NCBI GenBank assembly: GCA_030523385.1
Contig: JAUNIV010000189.1
Span: forward strand, 1-5,545
DNA length: 5,545 nucleotides
Direction: 5' to 3'
Source of the DNA: Bacteroidales bacterium
Lineage (GTDB): Bacteria; Bacteroidota; Bacteroidia; Bacteroidales; Bacteroidaceae
The position numbers and the translations under genes are program-made. Below the pieces are notes generated by a model. The model had not been told where the DNA came from, made no database searches, and saw only the letters and a list, made by a program, of their open reading frames with translations. Shown one piece after another: positions 5,396-5,545 of this stretch (the first letter of the stretch is position 1; each line of letters opens with the position of its first letter).

Positions 5396-5545
5396 ATGAG
5401 ACAATTAAAGATTACCAAAAGTATCACTAACCGAGAGAGTGCATCTTTAGACAAGTATCTGCAGGAAATAGGCCGCGAAGACTTGATTACTGTGGAAGAA
5501 GAGGTTGAACTCGCTCAGCGCATCCGTAAAGGCGACCGGGTAGCC
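5396..5545 (+). CDS. rpoD: RNA polymerase primary sigma factor, N-terminal part
   Basis: Only the first 50 codons are in the window; the frame is open to the edge. The protein begins MRQLKITKSITNRESASLDK, then YLQEIGREDLITVEEEVELA and QRIRKGDRVA. LDKYLQEIGR...L...EE.ELA.RI..GD is sigma-70 region 1.2, which contacts the discriminator DNA next to the -10 element. As known for Bacteroidetes primary sigma factors (about 285-290 aa), it lacks the long region 1.1 of E. coli RpoD and starts almost directly at region 1.2. This protein directs RNA polymerase to the TTTG/TAnnTTTG promoters noted in this window. The start follows an AT-rich leader (TTTTATAAGAGA) with a short purine-rich stretch. Another group 2 sigma factor is a small possibility. 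Confidence 0.92.
   Translation, partial: MRQLKITKSITNRESASLDKYLQEIGREDLITVEEEVELAQRIRKGDRVA

Overview
The window looks like chromosomal core DNA from a member of the order Bacteroidales, most likely Bacteroides or a close relative such as Phocaeicola. This rests on three things seen in the sequence. Promoter-like sites match the Bacteroides pattern TTTG, about 20 nt, then TAnnTTTG. Most gene starts have AT-rich leaders without a Shine-Dalgarno. The partial gene at the right end has the N-terminus typical of the Bacteroidetes primary sigma factor. Genus and species are inferred.

Layout, left to right. A tRNA-Arg(UCU) on the + strand is followed at once by an intrinsic terminator. Next, on the - strand, is a two-gene mini-operon of small membrane proteins (76 and 34 aa). 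The 34-aa gene has an unusually strong Shine-Dalgarno that overlaps the stop codon of the first. From 542 to 1028 there is no convincing gene. That stretch holds the mini-operon promoter, a bidirectional terminator hairpin, a striking 18-bp perfect inverted repeat that extends to 24 bp with one bulge, and a ribE promoter. The part from about 690 to 898 on the - strand could be a small RNA or a dispersed intergenic repeat.

ribE (riboflavin synthase) on the + strand converges on yihY (a YihY/UPF0761 inner-membrane protein) on the - strand. The two coding ends overlap by 6 bp. Just upstream of yihY on the same strand is rnpB, the RNase P RNA, whose 3' end is only about 31 nt before the yihY start. 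An in-frame extension of yihY runs into the RNA gene and should not be annotated as protein. rnpB diverges from htrA/degP on the + strand, a complete periplasmic serine protease with two PDZ domains. htrA ends in a clear terminator, and the window closes with the first 50 codons of rpoD.

Functionally this is a housekeeping neighbourhood: translation (tRNA, RNase P), a vitamin pathway, envelope protein quality control and the primary sigma factor. I see no mobile element, CRISPR array, defence system or biosynthetic cluster. The points most worth a second look are the hairpin and possible small RNA at 765-898, the unnamed small membrane pair, the dyad over the rpoD promoter and the repeat-rich leader of htrA.
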